From Diphasiastrum complanatum (lineage: Eukaryota > Streptophyta > Lycopodiopsida > Lycopodiales > Lycopodiaceae): a stretch of DNA of 64,000 nucleotides. Location: NCBI GenBank assembly GCA_029204225.1, contig CM055097.1, positions 5,523,620-5,587,619 on the forward strand, written 5' to 3'. The translations under genes were made by a program, and so were the position numbers. A model generated the notes under the pieces. It had not been told where the DNA came from and did no database searches. It was given only the letters and a program-made list of their open reading frames with translations. Below, in pieces: positions 31,060 to 42,327 of the stretch. The number at the start of each line of letters is the position of its first letter. Position 1 is the stretch's first letter.

Positions 31060-32627
31060 ATGGACCTAACGACGGCCTACCAAGCCTTGGGGACATTCAT
31101 CCAGGATGCGGTAGGAGCCAGAGCCTCATTGGACAGCCGGGCACTGCATCTGACAACCAACAATACCCAGCTGCGAGCAGAAATTACCAAGTTGCAGCAA
31201 GAGCTGATAATCACTCAGCAACACGAGCATGACGGGCATTGGAAAATCTTGAAGCTCCAGCAAAAGGAGCATGACCTCAATCAGTATATTCAGAGCCTCT
31301 CCAAAGCGCTAATGGATGCTTCCACAAAGGTGCAGGAGCTTCAGTCTGAAGCGTCCCAATAGCTTGCCCCCCTCCAGGCGCAAATCCAGATATATGAAAC
31401 AAAAAATGCATGGCTGGGAGGGCAGGTGCAATCACTGCAAAGCAAAAAACTCGCCTTAGCTCAACATGCACCTGACTCAAGGCCACTCTCTTAAACAGAG
31501 ATGAATCTTTCCAAGCATCAGGTGTAGGTCTATAGTCAAACTTTGAACAACTACCACGCGGAGTTTGGCCAACGTAACTCAAGCTAATCATATTTCTTGT
31601 ATGATCAGCTTTCCTACCTCAAGGCTTGTCAAAAATTTATGGAGCAGAAGGCTTAGCCAACCCCGGTGGTAATTCTAATGCCACAGCACAAGCCAAGATC
31701 AAGGCTGGTAGGCAACGGGGGACACAAGCAAGGATCACGGGTCAGATGGGCAAAACCAAGGGCCTCCCGATACTGGAGTTGGGATGCAGGACCAAGGCCA
31801 AGACATGGGTCCCAGCCATAGCCACGCGGAAGGACAAGCCTCCTCATCAAGAGGCTCGCGCACCATATCTGCCAGTTGGGCTTTCAGATGCCCCAAGTCC
31901 GTGGAGGAGAAAGTCAACGAATTCGTATCCAAATATCCCCACGAGTCTTCAAGAGGCGGTTGGCAGATATTCTTTTCAGCACAAACTATCAAGGAAAATG
32001 AGTTGCAGGCACTCCCCGCTCTGTTACCACAACCAGAGTGGCGTCAGTAGCTCTTTGAGCATGACTCTGCAGCCATCAGGACTTATGTGACAAGTCCTCA
32101 ACAACTTCGGGTAAACACCCATTTCCGGCCATGTCTACAACAAATCAAATGGGTGGAATGTGGCACCCCAATCATACAAAATCATGCTCAACAACTGCAA
32201 TTGGCCAAAAATCAACTCCGAGTACAGTTGGACAACGGTTGTAGATGCCCAAAGGGCTCTCAGCAAATTTTCTACTAAGTATCTCAATTGTCCAAATCCA
32301 ACAGTCCGTGTGACAACATCTTATGCCCGAGACTTGGAATATTTGATGGAAATCAAGACCAAGTGGGATAACTTTCTTCCACCAATTTGTTTTGATCCTA
32401 ATAAGGCATTGGCCTCAGATCGCATGGAGGATCAGCTGCCAATCGCTTGTGTTTATTACCGAGCCGGCCTTTTGGGCCATTCCTGGACGAGCCGCTTTCA
32501 AGCTTGGATCGATCAACGATGGATCACTGGCGTCCACAAGTCCCTGCACACCAATAAAGACTTGAAAGATATTGGCAGATTCACATTCATGGAAGATGTC
32601 ATGATGTACCTGATCAACCAGCGGTGA
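31060..32627 (+). pseudogene. Coiled-coil / 'KYP' retroelement ORF (copy 2), decayed
   Basis: Starts with ATG and a 100-codon coiled coil (31060-31362, LRAEITKLQQELIITQQ), stopped by TAG at 31360. Later blocks lie in other frames: VEEKVNEFVSKYPHESSRGG (about 31,900-31,960), a TAG at 32048-32050, then SWTTVVDAQRALSKFSTKYL and KWDNFLPPICFDPNKALASD up to TGA at 32627. The same order of blocks occurs at 34.2-36.5 kb, so this is a family protein, not chance. The stops and frame changes show it is dead here. No known domain; there is no RT, integrase or protease in or after it, and an LTR of the Gag/KYP family begins 67 bp downstream. Confidence 0.6.
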
Positions 32628-32694
32628 GCCAAGCGCTCTCTATACTGAACCGGCAGAGTGCCAAGGGACCGACACTACTTCAGGTCGTGGGTCT

Positions 32695-33470
32695 TGTTGG
32701 GGGTATTTCCAACATAGAGCGAATAAATAAAGTGAGTCAATAAATTTGTTGCGAGGGCATGGCTTCCTGCGCGTATAAGTCCATGGCCCAATGAGCACAT
32801 GAGCTAATTGTAAATAGAAATAATAGACTTGGGCCCTAGGTAATTAAAATAAAACTTGAGGCCCAAAGTCATTTTAAACTTAGAAGTTTACTTTTTAGAG
32901 TTGAGTCCAACTTTGGACTCACATGAATCTTGTGAGTACTAGTGTACTTTTTATGGAACCTTGGATCAAGTTGGGTCCAAGATGAATGGTTAGGATCGTT
33001 GTGAATATTAGCCAATAGGATTTGAGACAAGGGCCTTTCCCATTTTATTAAAAGACACCATTTGTACTCTATTTCCATGCTTATTGAGGGGGAGGAAACT
33101 CTACCAAACTTTGGAGAGAAGCATCCTCATTTGCTATTCACTACTTGCTAATGCTTTTGGTTGTACTTTCTATTTGCTTCTAGTTTACATGTTTTTGGTT
33201 GTGATAGTGAATGTTTCTCCATTAGCAAGCATAAGGAGCATTTGAGCTAACCTCCACCCTCACTCCCTTTTTCTCTTCTTCTCTCCATCTCTTCTACTCT
33301 TCTTTTCACTTTCTCTCTAAAATCATGATGAATGTTAGTTTAGTGGAGTAGAGCTAGGGGTGAGTAGTGTTAGTGGTGCTAGTGTTAGGGAAAAAGTAGA
33401 GAACTATCTAAAAGTTGCATCTTTACATAGTTAGGTACCTATCCAGTGTTCTAACCCTTGTTGATAGGCG
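32695..33470 (+). repeat. LTR of the Gag/KYP family, copy i (end approximate)
   Basis: Begins TGTTGGGGGTATTTCC after GTGCCAAGGGACCGACACTACTT, an arrangement mirrored at 59.5 kb. It shares GCGAGGGCATGGCTTCCTGC with copies ii and iii, a CCAATAG box (33012-33018), a TATA-like ATTAAAAG (33047-33054) and a CT-rich stretch downstream (33,255-33,320). The right end is not precise. Confidence 0.6.
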
Positions 33471-33490
33471 GGAGGGCCACTACGATGTAA

Positions 33491-34152
33491 GAATATCGAC
33501 CCTACACACCTACTCATGGATTTCCAAGGTTTGATGGCTTCTTGTGGCAAGATGGAGATAGAGGCTCATTCATGGAGTTTTATGGTAGAGCGCCACTTGG
33601 ATGTTTTGCATGCGGAGAAAACCATAGAGTTGCTGAATAGTTGCTGAATGTCCGAACAAAGGAAAGTTTGTACCCTTCCGTAGAGATTGTGGTTATGGAC
33701 ACTATTATAAAGATTGTCATGCAAGACCCAAACCACCTTCGGTTACTACTCCAGTGAACATGATTACAATAAAAAAAAGACCAGTAGTTCAACTTGAACC
33801 AACTATACCTTTGATGGTTGTTACCAAAGCCCAGAAATAGAAAGGAGTTCTAGTTGATCTAGTACCTGCTGAATCTGCACCAACTATAGATATACCAACC
33901 GCATCAGGCATGTATCTGAATCTCAAAGCAGAAAAGAAGAGATACCAAGATATGAGACAATGGATTAAACAGTTGCAAGAAGAAGCCCTAGAAGCCGCTA
34001 AAGCAGCAGCCAAAGTCCCTTCTCCATCTATGACACAAGCATATCCAAGAACAGATGTTAATACACAGTTCCACCATCATGAAGAACCTTTCAAGATGAT
34101 AGAACCCGAAGCACCGCAAACGGAAATGATTATGAATATGCTGTCTAGTTAG
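33491..34152 (+). pseudogene. Gag with CX2CX3HX4C zinc knuckles (second Gag copy), decayed
   Basis: Frame open from 33491 (FPRFDGFLWQDGDRGSFMEF) to the knuckle CFACGENHRVAE. An 11-bp tandem duplication (GTTGCTGAATA) there introduces a stop and frameshift. The next frame carries a second knuckle (RDCGYGHYYKDC) whose first Cys is Arg. TAG stops follow at 33838-33840 and 34150-34152. The C-terminal part has a charged helix (LNLKAEKKRYQDMRQWIKQL) and Ala-rich run. The knuckle spacing and surroundings match the Gag ORF at 59.7-61.1 kb. The role in the element would be RNA packaging (family inference). Confidence 0.65.
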
Positions 34153-34207
34153 ATGGATATTACACTAGGAGAATTTCTTAAACTGGTGCTGAAAGCAACT
34201 GGGGCAC

Positions 34208-36491
34208 GACAAAATTACTTTTGAGAATCGTGAGCGTGCAGTTAAAGTAGATCCAATCACTTGGACTATCAAGCCAATAGTCCATAGAGAGGATGATGAT
34301 TCATCAACACCGGATCATACCTGTGATCAACAAGTGAAGACTCTAGGAGTTCACTATGACTCTCAAACCGACATGTTGGAGCTAGAGCGAGAGTATCTCA
34401 AGGCCCACAAGAGACCTTTTAAGAATTACATTTATACCTTGGAGCGTAATATCTCTAAGGAGAAAACGACAATGCAAAGAGACCACGATAATTTTGTAGC
34501 CCAATAGGCAGCCCTGGAGCTCAAAGTTCAGCAAGCAAAACAACAAGTGTAGGAAATCTAGGCAATCTAGGCTGCACTTAATCAGATGGTCAATACTGTG
34601 AAGGAAGAGACACTGGCCACTCAAAAACTTCAAAAGAAGAAGGTCGATTACTATAAGGATCTCTCAACCAAGTCGATCCAATTGTACATGGATCAACAAA
34701 AAACTCATGAGGCCACACTCACGACAAAGGATATTGAGTTGGCAACCCTATGCACCATGCTCCAAGAGGGTGAGCGGGCTCTCAAAGACATTGACAACGA
34801 GCTGAGAATTTTTAAGAGATTCATTTCCATGCTAGAATTCTCCACTACTCTAGACGGTAATTAACCTTTTATTTTTCAATATCTTATTAGACTAGTATTT
34901 TATTATTTTTCTCTGCCATTTCTGGCTCCTCCCTCTCAACTTCTTCACATTTATTAGCTTGCATCGGAGGCCAGGCCAATAAGAATATTTTTGTTTTTGT
35001 CGTCCTTACTGGCTTCGTCCAAATTAAGGACTTTGGCTACTTTTGCGATGTTTTTGGGATTCTCTACTCCATTTTATTGTTGGCCTTTGCGACATAATAT
35101 TCAATTTTCCTTAGGATCGACGCTTCCAATTGGAGCTAGATCACATGCATGAACCCCCTCTCTTTGTTCCACCCCCATTTACCTTCACCTTCACAACAAA
35201 TACAGATATGATACGCACCGGAGTACAAGCCTGTAGGACCACCAGAGAAGCCATCAAACACCCTTGCAGATTACATCAAGCACTGCCACAACTGCCACCG
35301 CCCTTTCAGAAGCCCTCCGCCTTGTCTACGAGCTCCGCACCCTCTATTATGACTGCCACCAATACCATCTAGCCACTCTAATCCTCTGCTATAACGCGGC
35401 CATGGCACACTGTAATGCCATTGTCCAAGATCCATCCATCCACCATCCCTACACCATCTTTGACTTTTCATTCATCGAATCCATTTCTACCACCAAGATC
35501 TTTAGTATGCCGAATAGGCCGAAAGCACCACCTCCACCTTCCACATAACCTCAACATGCCCACCACCACCTTCTCGCCCTCCTCCTCGTGCCGCATCACC
35601 ACCTCACACCACCTCGCCTCATGCCCCTTTCCCACCACCTATCATTTCATCACCCCCTAGAACTGATCATCCATCCACCTCCACAGTTCTCCCTTATACT
35701 GATGACACCCCATGGTGGACCTTCGGACGTACATCAGTACTACTACCAAAAGATCTTCACAGTACCTGATTCAAAGTGACCGGACCTCTTCGTCAAGAAA
35801 TATCCAAATGTTACGACAATAGGTGGTTACAAAATGCCAAACAAGCTAGAAGAGCTCCTGAAGTTGACATTGACCAATCTCATTTCCTTTCTGCGTCCTC
35901 AAATAGAATGGTGGAACGGTGGTGCTCATGAGCTGCCCTGAGCTGATCAAGGAATATCTCCAAGCTCCAGTGGCAATAAGGGCATATCCTACATACCATC
36001 TGATGCCCAGGAGAAGAGCATGGATGACAATGAAGACTCCGAGAGTTGGGGCCCACAACTGGCTGATAATAAAATCTGAATAGAGTTGGAAAACATCAGT
36101 CGACTTCACCAAGGCCCTCAATCGGTTTATGACCGACGCGATTAACTCTCCAGATTCCATTATTAAAAAAGCCTATTATAATATGGAGACTCTTCTTACC
36201 GCCGCAAAGGTAGATACCAGGTGGGATATGTTCTTCGGAGAGTTCTGTTTCAATCCAAACAAAAGCTTCAAGTTGAAGATAATCGAGAATAAGTTCCCTC
36301 TATACCGGACCTACCATCGCCTATCTGCAATAATTTTTGTCAATATAGCAAGGTTAGAACGATGGTATACGATGAGATTCATGGAAATATGCACTCGACG
36401 TTTCGCTCTCGCAATCCATAACGCGCAGTTCATTGTGGTCCCGTTTCATCCGCATGGTCGCCACGACCCACCGTCAACTTCGAGATGCTGA
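34208..36491 (+). pseudogene. Coiled-coil / 'KYP' retroelement ORF (copy 3), decayed
   Basis: A coiled coil is encoded in one frame from about 34,330 to a TAA at 34864, interrupted only by four TAG codons (34505, 34550, 34559, 34568), each at a position where Gln would fit the helix. Next come Pro/Thr-rich text (35,130-35,700), the block DLFVKKYPNVTTIGGYKM (35,780-35,835), and SWKTSVDFTKALNRFMTD with RWDMFFGEFCFNPNKSFKLK (36,090-36,280), ending 36491. These align by eye with copy 2 (FVSKYP..., CFDPNKAL...). Gag lies just upstream, so the element order is Gag, then coiled coil/KYP. No pol genes seen. Confidence 0.6.
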
Positions 36492-37420
36492 AGACAGGAA
36501 GTGCAAACAACTTGACCATGCTCAATGATATACTTATCTATCAACTGTATTCTCCATTCAAAAAAAAAAATCTATTTGATGAAAAAAAAAAAGCAAAGAA
36601 AAAGAAGTCCCACAAAAAGAATCAAAGGACTCACTTTTACTTTCTTGTTTTTCATCGTTTGTTTTGTTTTCTCTTTTTTATTTATTTTTTATTTCCTCTA
36701 TCTGTTTGTATATACAGTTTCTCTGATTTTTTTTTCCCCTTTTATTGCTAATTATTGTCACCCAAATTTTTTTCCTCCCTTTTCATCACTTCTCACCTCC
36801 CCCTCTCATCTATACCCCTTTCACCTTCCTTTGCAACGGTTTCACATTGCCACGCACGCCAATGCCAAAGACATACGCAAGTGCCAAGGGACTGTCACCA
36901 AATTCGCAATGGGGGCATGTTAGACCGTGAAGATTCTTCTAACTGATTTTGGTTATCAAAAGAGAATAATGAATATCAAGCAACAGAGTCGAGCCACTGA
37001 ACTACCACGAAGAGCATCGACAAATCACAGATAAAGGCGCTCCAAAATCTATATATACTGGGCCAATGCCAGAGAAGTCGACAAGTAGTGGACTGGCCAA
37101 TCAACAAAAACAAAGCCCAACACCTCACCACCATATTTTACGACAATAGGACTAAAAGCATGGCCGAGTTGGCATAAAGACTTGGATCTATGTAGAATGT
37201 AATGTCAGACACTTGTAGAAGGTGCATTGTACTCGTAAGCCTATGGAACATGTAGTGGGTATTCTCTGTCCACCTTCAACCCTAGATCCAAGCACACAAG
37301 CATCAAGGAGATGAAGCTGATTAACTAGTTGTCATGCGGAGATTCATTCCCATGAGACCGACAACATAGTTCATAATCCAGCAAATGCACGTGATTCATG
37401 TCTAACACTAAGCATTAACA
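36492..37420 (+). other. 3' terminus of the Gag/KYP element copy and unassigned sequence
   Basis: T-rich sequence (36,640-36,760) then GTGCCAAGGGACTGTC at about 36,880, comparable to the terminus before LTR copies i and iii, followed by GGGGGCA and TGTTAGACCGTG (36,918), a possible PPT and LTR start. The following 500 bp do not resemble copies i-iii. No ORF. Confidence 0.35.
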
Positions 37421-37469
37421 CTAAGATCCCTTAACACTAGCAATTAATACTACATCCACATCAAAGATA

Positions 37470-37473
<4 letters not shown>

Positions 37474-37553
<80 letters not shown>
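37474..37553. repeat. (CT)40 microsatellite
   Basis: An uninterrupted CT run of 80 nt. Confidence 0.98.
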
Positions 37554-37557
<4 letters not shown>

Positions 37558-37993
37558 CCAAAGATAACCATGTATAGGCATGAATGAGATAAGAGAGAGA
37601 GAATGTCTTCTCTTCCCACAAGTTACATCCTTTTATAACAGGTCCAAACCTAAATTCAAACTTTGGTTTCCCTCCATAATAAAAAACCTAGCATTAATGA
37701 GGACTAGATTCTAATTCAAACTTGAATTTCTAAAACTCGTGTTCTATAGTTTCCCACACTTTCCAAAAGTGTTTATTCAAATGCTTTTAGACTAATATAA
37801 CTTTGAAAAGTCAAACTCTAAGTCTAATATGAAAATTGACCTCAATTGCCAAATATACAAATATGACCAAAATAGTAAAACTAGTTGAAATCTTTCACAA
37901 ACACAACTTAAACGAAAATAATAAGCAAATAGAAAACACAATTAAAAATAAGAGATAAGAGTAGTTTGTGAGATTTTGTTTTTCTTTCTTTTT

Positions 37994-38428
37994 TTATGTC
38001 CTTGTGGCCCAATCATGTCTTGCCATAGTAGATTCAATGTAGCATACATCACTAGAACCAAAAAATAAATTTATTTTATTATTATTAAGAGGATTTGGAC
38101 TTCCCGTCAGGTAGGTTGCAAGCACACTATTGGTTAGTATGTGATGTCCGTGATTTGACGCCTCGAACTGCTCCTTTAGCACATCCCATGTCTGTCTGGG
38201 TGTAATAGCATCACAAATGTGGGTAATGATGTGATCTTTCACTGACAAGTTAATGAAGGTCAAAGCTTTCCTCATCTTTTTGTCGACCACTTTGATGTCT
38301 GTTTCATTTGGCGGCCTTCTCTCACCACTTGTGACGACTTTCCACATGTCTTTCTCCATCAATATGTTTTTCATTTTGAATTTCCACACTGCATAGTTGG
38401 AAATCCCGTCCAATTTGCTACTTTTCAC
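37994..38428 (-). pseudogene. Copia F Gag, N-terminal fragment
   Basis: 145 codons on the minus strand: SKLDGISNYAVWKFKMKNIL, then KMRKALTFINLSVKDHIITH and TWDVLKEQFEASN, a copia Gag (UBN2-type) of a lineage different from A-C. It lacks an obvious ATG-proximal LTR and everything 3' of Gag. Its 5' side ends about 60 bp from the inversion breakpoint at 38.5 kb. The stretch 37,622-37,993 between it and the microsatellite holds nothing recognisable. Confidence 0.7.
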
Positions 38429-38499
38429 TCAAAATAGACTCTCCCATGTTTGCCATCGCAAAACTGCTTGAAACTTCTGCCTTAGGCTAAGAACAGTAT

Positions 38500-39202
38500 G
38501 TCGAGGCCAAGGGCTGGAAATCAGAAGAGATCGAACAAATGGCGAAATGCACTTGAGTCAGTCAGAATACGCCAGAAAAGTGCTGAAGCAGTACCACATG
38601 ATGGACTGCAAAGAGAAAGCCACACCAATGATAGCTGGAAGCAAGCTCACAAAATAGGATTGCCCAAAAACAGAAGAGAAAGAACAGATGATGGCAGGTA
38701 TACCCTACCAGAATTTAATCGGTGGTCTGATGTACTTGACAATTTGTACCAAACCCGATCTGGCTTGCTCTGTTTACGCATTGAGCCAATTCTCCTCAAA
38801 TCCTAGTATGGCACATTGGCAAATGGCCAAATGAATCCTACAGTATCTGAAGGGTACCCAAAATATGAGATTAACCTACAGAGTTGAGAATGTAGGTTGC
38901 AAGATTAATGCGGTAGTGTGGCTGCGGATGATGTTGGAGGCAATCGGGATACCACAAGAGGGGCCAAGCACGATGATGATGGACTCCCAGAGTGCCATCT
39001 ATATGTCCCAGGATCCTGTCTTCCATTCAAAGACGAAGCACATTCCTCTGAAGTATCATCACATTCGAGATTTGATCTCGAAAGGAGAGCTCCAGGTCCA
39101 GTATATTAAATCAAAAAATATGATTGCAAATTTGCTCACAAAACCGCTCGACAAGCCACTCTTTGTCAAACAAAGAAAGGCAATTGGATTAAACGAATAA
39201 AG
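38500..39202 (+). pseudogene. Copia D/E, 3' part: RT C-terminus and RNase H
   Basis: The frame begins at GLEIRRDRTNGEMHLSQSEY, the RT segment that follows YVDD in copia, with stops TAG (in SKLTK*D) and TGA (MAK*ILQYLKG, consistent with CGA to TGA). Then KPDLACSVYALSQFSSNPSM and, after an internal RNase H deletion, WLRMMLEAIG, DSQSA, SKTKHIPLKYHHIRD and ANLLTKPLDKP to the stop at 39,202. It starts where the minus-strand fragment at 44.94 kb stops, so the two are halves of one element. Confidence 0.88.
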
Positions 39203-39222
39203 CTGCAAGGTTCAAGAGGGAG

Positions 39223-40010
39223 TGTCAGAATTGGTGAACTCCTGCAACTTTGTCCCAGCACGAACAAGACACGAAGGTCGAACGAGAACGATTCGCAACA
39301 GTCAACGTGTCTTTGACTCGAAGCACGAACGATTCGTGAATCAATTGTGAATCGTAAACACACCTCCAGGACCACTAAGCGCAAAATGGACGCCAAACAA
39401 AAACAACGAAAAGAACGAAAACATACGAAGAGAAATCTTTCATGCTGCCAGTTGACAGCTCAACGGGCTTCATGCCCAACTGAAATGAATAGCAACGACG
39501 GAGACTAACTAACTAGTTGATTAGCGTTAACTAGTCTTTTTATTCTACGTTTAGCTATCTTGTAAACTCCACACATTGGAGGTATAAACGATCCTCTCTG
39601 AATCATAACCAAAGAGAGAGAGAAAAAAAGTGATGAAAATTTTACAGAGATCTGTAAGAAACAAAGAGAGACATAGCGAATAGAGTAAGAAAACAAAAAT
39701 GCCATAGTTGTGCATGAAAGTCTGCTAACGAACAGAACACAACAAAAGAGCAGAGAGTCAATCCGCCAACGAGCGAGACACTGACGATCTTGCTCTAAAA
39801 CCAAACTGACAATATAGTCACTCTATTTTGTGTATCTCTTGGCCTTGTGCTGTGTCTCTTGATTGCTAGAATAAAATACGTTCTGTGATGTGTAGTCGAG
39901 TATCTGGGATCCCGTAAGAGCTTCCGCACGAAAAGAAAAGTCAAAGATAGAAAATTGTTCGCGAATCAGAAGAGAGAGGATGAACACGAAACGAAAAAGC
40001 TTCCACGACA
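39223..40010 (+). repeat. Copia D/E, 3' LTR
   Basis: 788 bp, TGTCAGAATTGG...CTTCCACGACA, after the PPT TTCAAGAGGGAG (39211-39222). It is the inverted, slightly diverged partner of 48079-48862. Confidence 0.94.
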
Positions 40011-40015
40011 ATAAA
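40011..40015. other. Copia D/E target-site duplication (inverted side)
   Basis: ATAAA right after the LTR; its complement TTTAT flanks the partner LTR at 48863-48867. Confidence 0.85.
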
Positions 40016-41000
40016 AGGGCCCTTCTAAAAAATACTTTTTTGTTATTTCCAATGTCCATTTGGTAAAATCACAACTATCCAAAGTGGCTTCATCATTATG
40101 TAGATCGTCAAATCCATAAAATAAAGCTAAACTTTACCAAAATTCAATATTGCCGCCAAAAGCAAGTTGTGAGCATTTTATTGGTTGGCTTGTGCTGCCC
40201 ATGAAAGATTACGTGTCCAAACCACCCCACTTGGGTTAAATGTTGGGACGAATGTCTACTAACAAATTATGTTGACAATGAAAACTAGACAACATAAAGA
40301 TAATTGCAATAGTGAATGAGGCTAAATATTCGTAAATTTCTCTATAACATAAAGCAGACAAAAAAATGAGAGGTATTCGAATATGTGGTGAGTCATCTCT
40401 TATATATGGTGAATAATCTCTTTTATGTGGTGAGTCATCTCTTTTTATACTAGAAATCAAAGTACATGCATTAAACTACTAAGCCAAGCAAATAATCCTT
40501 AGTGGGCTAACACCCATTAACTACTTCATCCCTTAACATAATAATCATTAAATTGCAAAGTTCTTGAAAGCTTATACACATTCACCAAATATGAAAAAGA
40601 TATCTATTGACAATTCAAACATTTAGTAGTGGTTGTGGTTCCTTGCGAACTTCTTTTCTAGGAACATGGGTCATCCAACAACCTATGTTTCCGGTTAGAA
40701 ACTATAACTAATGTTAGTTGTAAGAAAACTAATGGAATTGTGTCCTCCTACATCAATCGTATGTAATTCTTTCTTGGCATGCACATGTGAATCTCATCAA
40801 TCCTCATACATCAAACATATTTATTTCTTTTTTTGGCATGCATGGCTTGCTTTTAAGCCATAAGACTCTATCTTTATCAGAATCTGAAACATGAAACTAA
40901 CATGTATCATGTGCTTGGTGAATGCATTGATTCCTTGACTACTCTCATGGTTATTGTCAACGTGACTATTAAAAGTTAAAAATTGGTTAAAAAACATAGT

Positions 41001-41450
41001 TGTTGGGAAAATATTTGCACAGAAACAAATGAGCCTATAAAAAAAACAACAGTAAAATTCTAGAGATTAAATTAGGTGCGAGGGCCATGGCATCCTATGT
41101 GTGTAAGCCCACAACCCAATGAGCACATTTGTAAAGTGTAAAATATTGTTACTTAGAATAAAATAGACTTGGGCCTTGTAAATAAAGTAATAAGAAAAAG
41201 CCCAAAGTCTAAGTTACATGGTTCTAAGTTTGAGTCAAAGTCAAATGGTGGTGGATGAAATGTGCTACGCTGTGCACCATTAGATCTTTTGTGTTTCTTT
41301 GAGGGCTTGGATTTCAATCCTTGCAATGTTCAAGTAGCCAATAGTATCAAAGGGGCAAGGGCCTCCCCAAGAATAAAAAGGCACCTCTTGTATAGCAATA
41401 TCCTAGACTCGTATTGCTACAATGTGTGCTTGAGCCTCTTCTGATCCTAC
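41001..41450 (+). repeat. LTR of the Gag/KYP family, copy ii (solo or truncated)
   Basis: Begins TGTTGGGAAAATATTTGCAC and shares GCGAGGGCCATGGCATCCT, AGACTTGGGCC, CCAATAG (41338-41344) and TAAAAAGG (41374-41381) with copy i. The right end is not resolved and no partner LTR is seen nearby. Confidence 0.55.
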
Positions 41451-41818
41451 ACTATCCTCTCCTTGCTTCACTACGATACTTGAGGCTGGTCCATGTGGGA
41501 TTTCCCAAGCAAATTGATCATAAATTCAAGATCTACCATTGTGACTAGTTTTTGTCTACAATTTGAGTGATGTTTGTTATGATCATATGTTTTCTTGTAA
41601 TCAATCATTGGTTCTGAAGGTGCTGGTATAGTATTCAGGTCTGCACAGGCCTAACATTCACACGTGTGAAGGATTTTGCATGATTTTGGAGGAGGTCAAG
41701 CCGAAATCACTAGTTTGTTTTGTGTTCTAGCTTTGTGATCTCAATTTGATTTTAATTAGGTGCTTTATCCATCATTTTTAAAGTTTATTGGAGTTTAATT
41801 GCTATTATTTTAATAGTT

Positions 41819-42327
41819 ATGAGGCTCAAAAACACATACGATCATATTTTCAAAAATAATTTCACAACTATGCTAGAGCATAAGGAGAGGGGTCTTGTTC
41901 CTCCCAAGCACAAGAAAAAGCAAAGTAAGCCAAGGAGGGCACGCCATGTGCATGATCGTGAGATGTCATCTCTCTCGCCATCTGCAATTGTGCATGAAGA
42001 ATAATCTTTCAAGGCTTCAGAGTTAGGGAGTCCCCCACCACCCTTAGATGGCATAGCTTGAGTTCTTCATCGCACAATTCTCAGGATCTCAACGATATTA
42101 TTCACAAAATCGTACTTAATGATGACACAGCTTCCTCAGTGGGGAGACAATATAGAAGTCTTTTTGTAAGATGTCTTATAGATCCCAAGGAGTCATTTTT
42201 TAACTCTGAGAGATATATAGCTTTTGACAAGTATATAGCTAGGAAAATAAATAATCTCAAAGAGCAATTCCAGTTTTGCCTAAAAGAAATTAATTATGTA
42301 AATCATGTAATTACTCAATTTTCCTGA
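41819..42327 (+). pseudogene. Unrecognised short ORFs downstream of LTR copy ii
   Basis: Two stretches: 41819-42004 (61 codons, basic, PPKHKKKQSKPRRARHVHD) and, in another frame, 42058-42327 (89 codons, DPKESFFNSERYIAFDKYIA then LKEQFQFCLKEI). Hydrophilic, protein-like composition and position after an LTR suggest a decayed element ORF, but no motif is known to me. Confidence 0.25.

Noticed and set aside
37421..37621. 66-codon minus ORF with an Arg-Glu repeat
   Set aside because: Translation of the (CT)40 microsatellite.
39505..40059. Short minus ORFs with hydrophobic stretches, also 48078-48580 plus
   Set aside because: They lie wholly within the copia D/E LTRs and appear in both LTR copies for that reason only.
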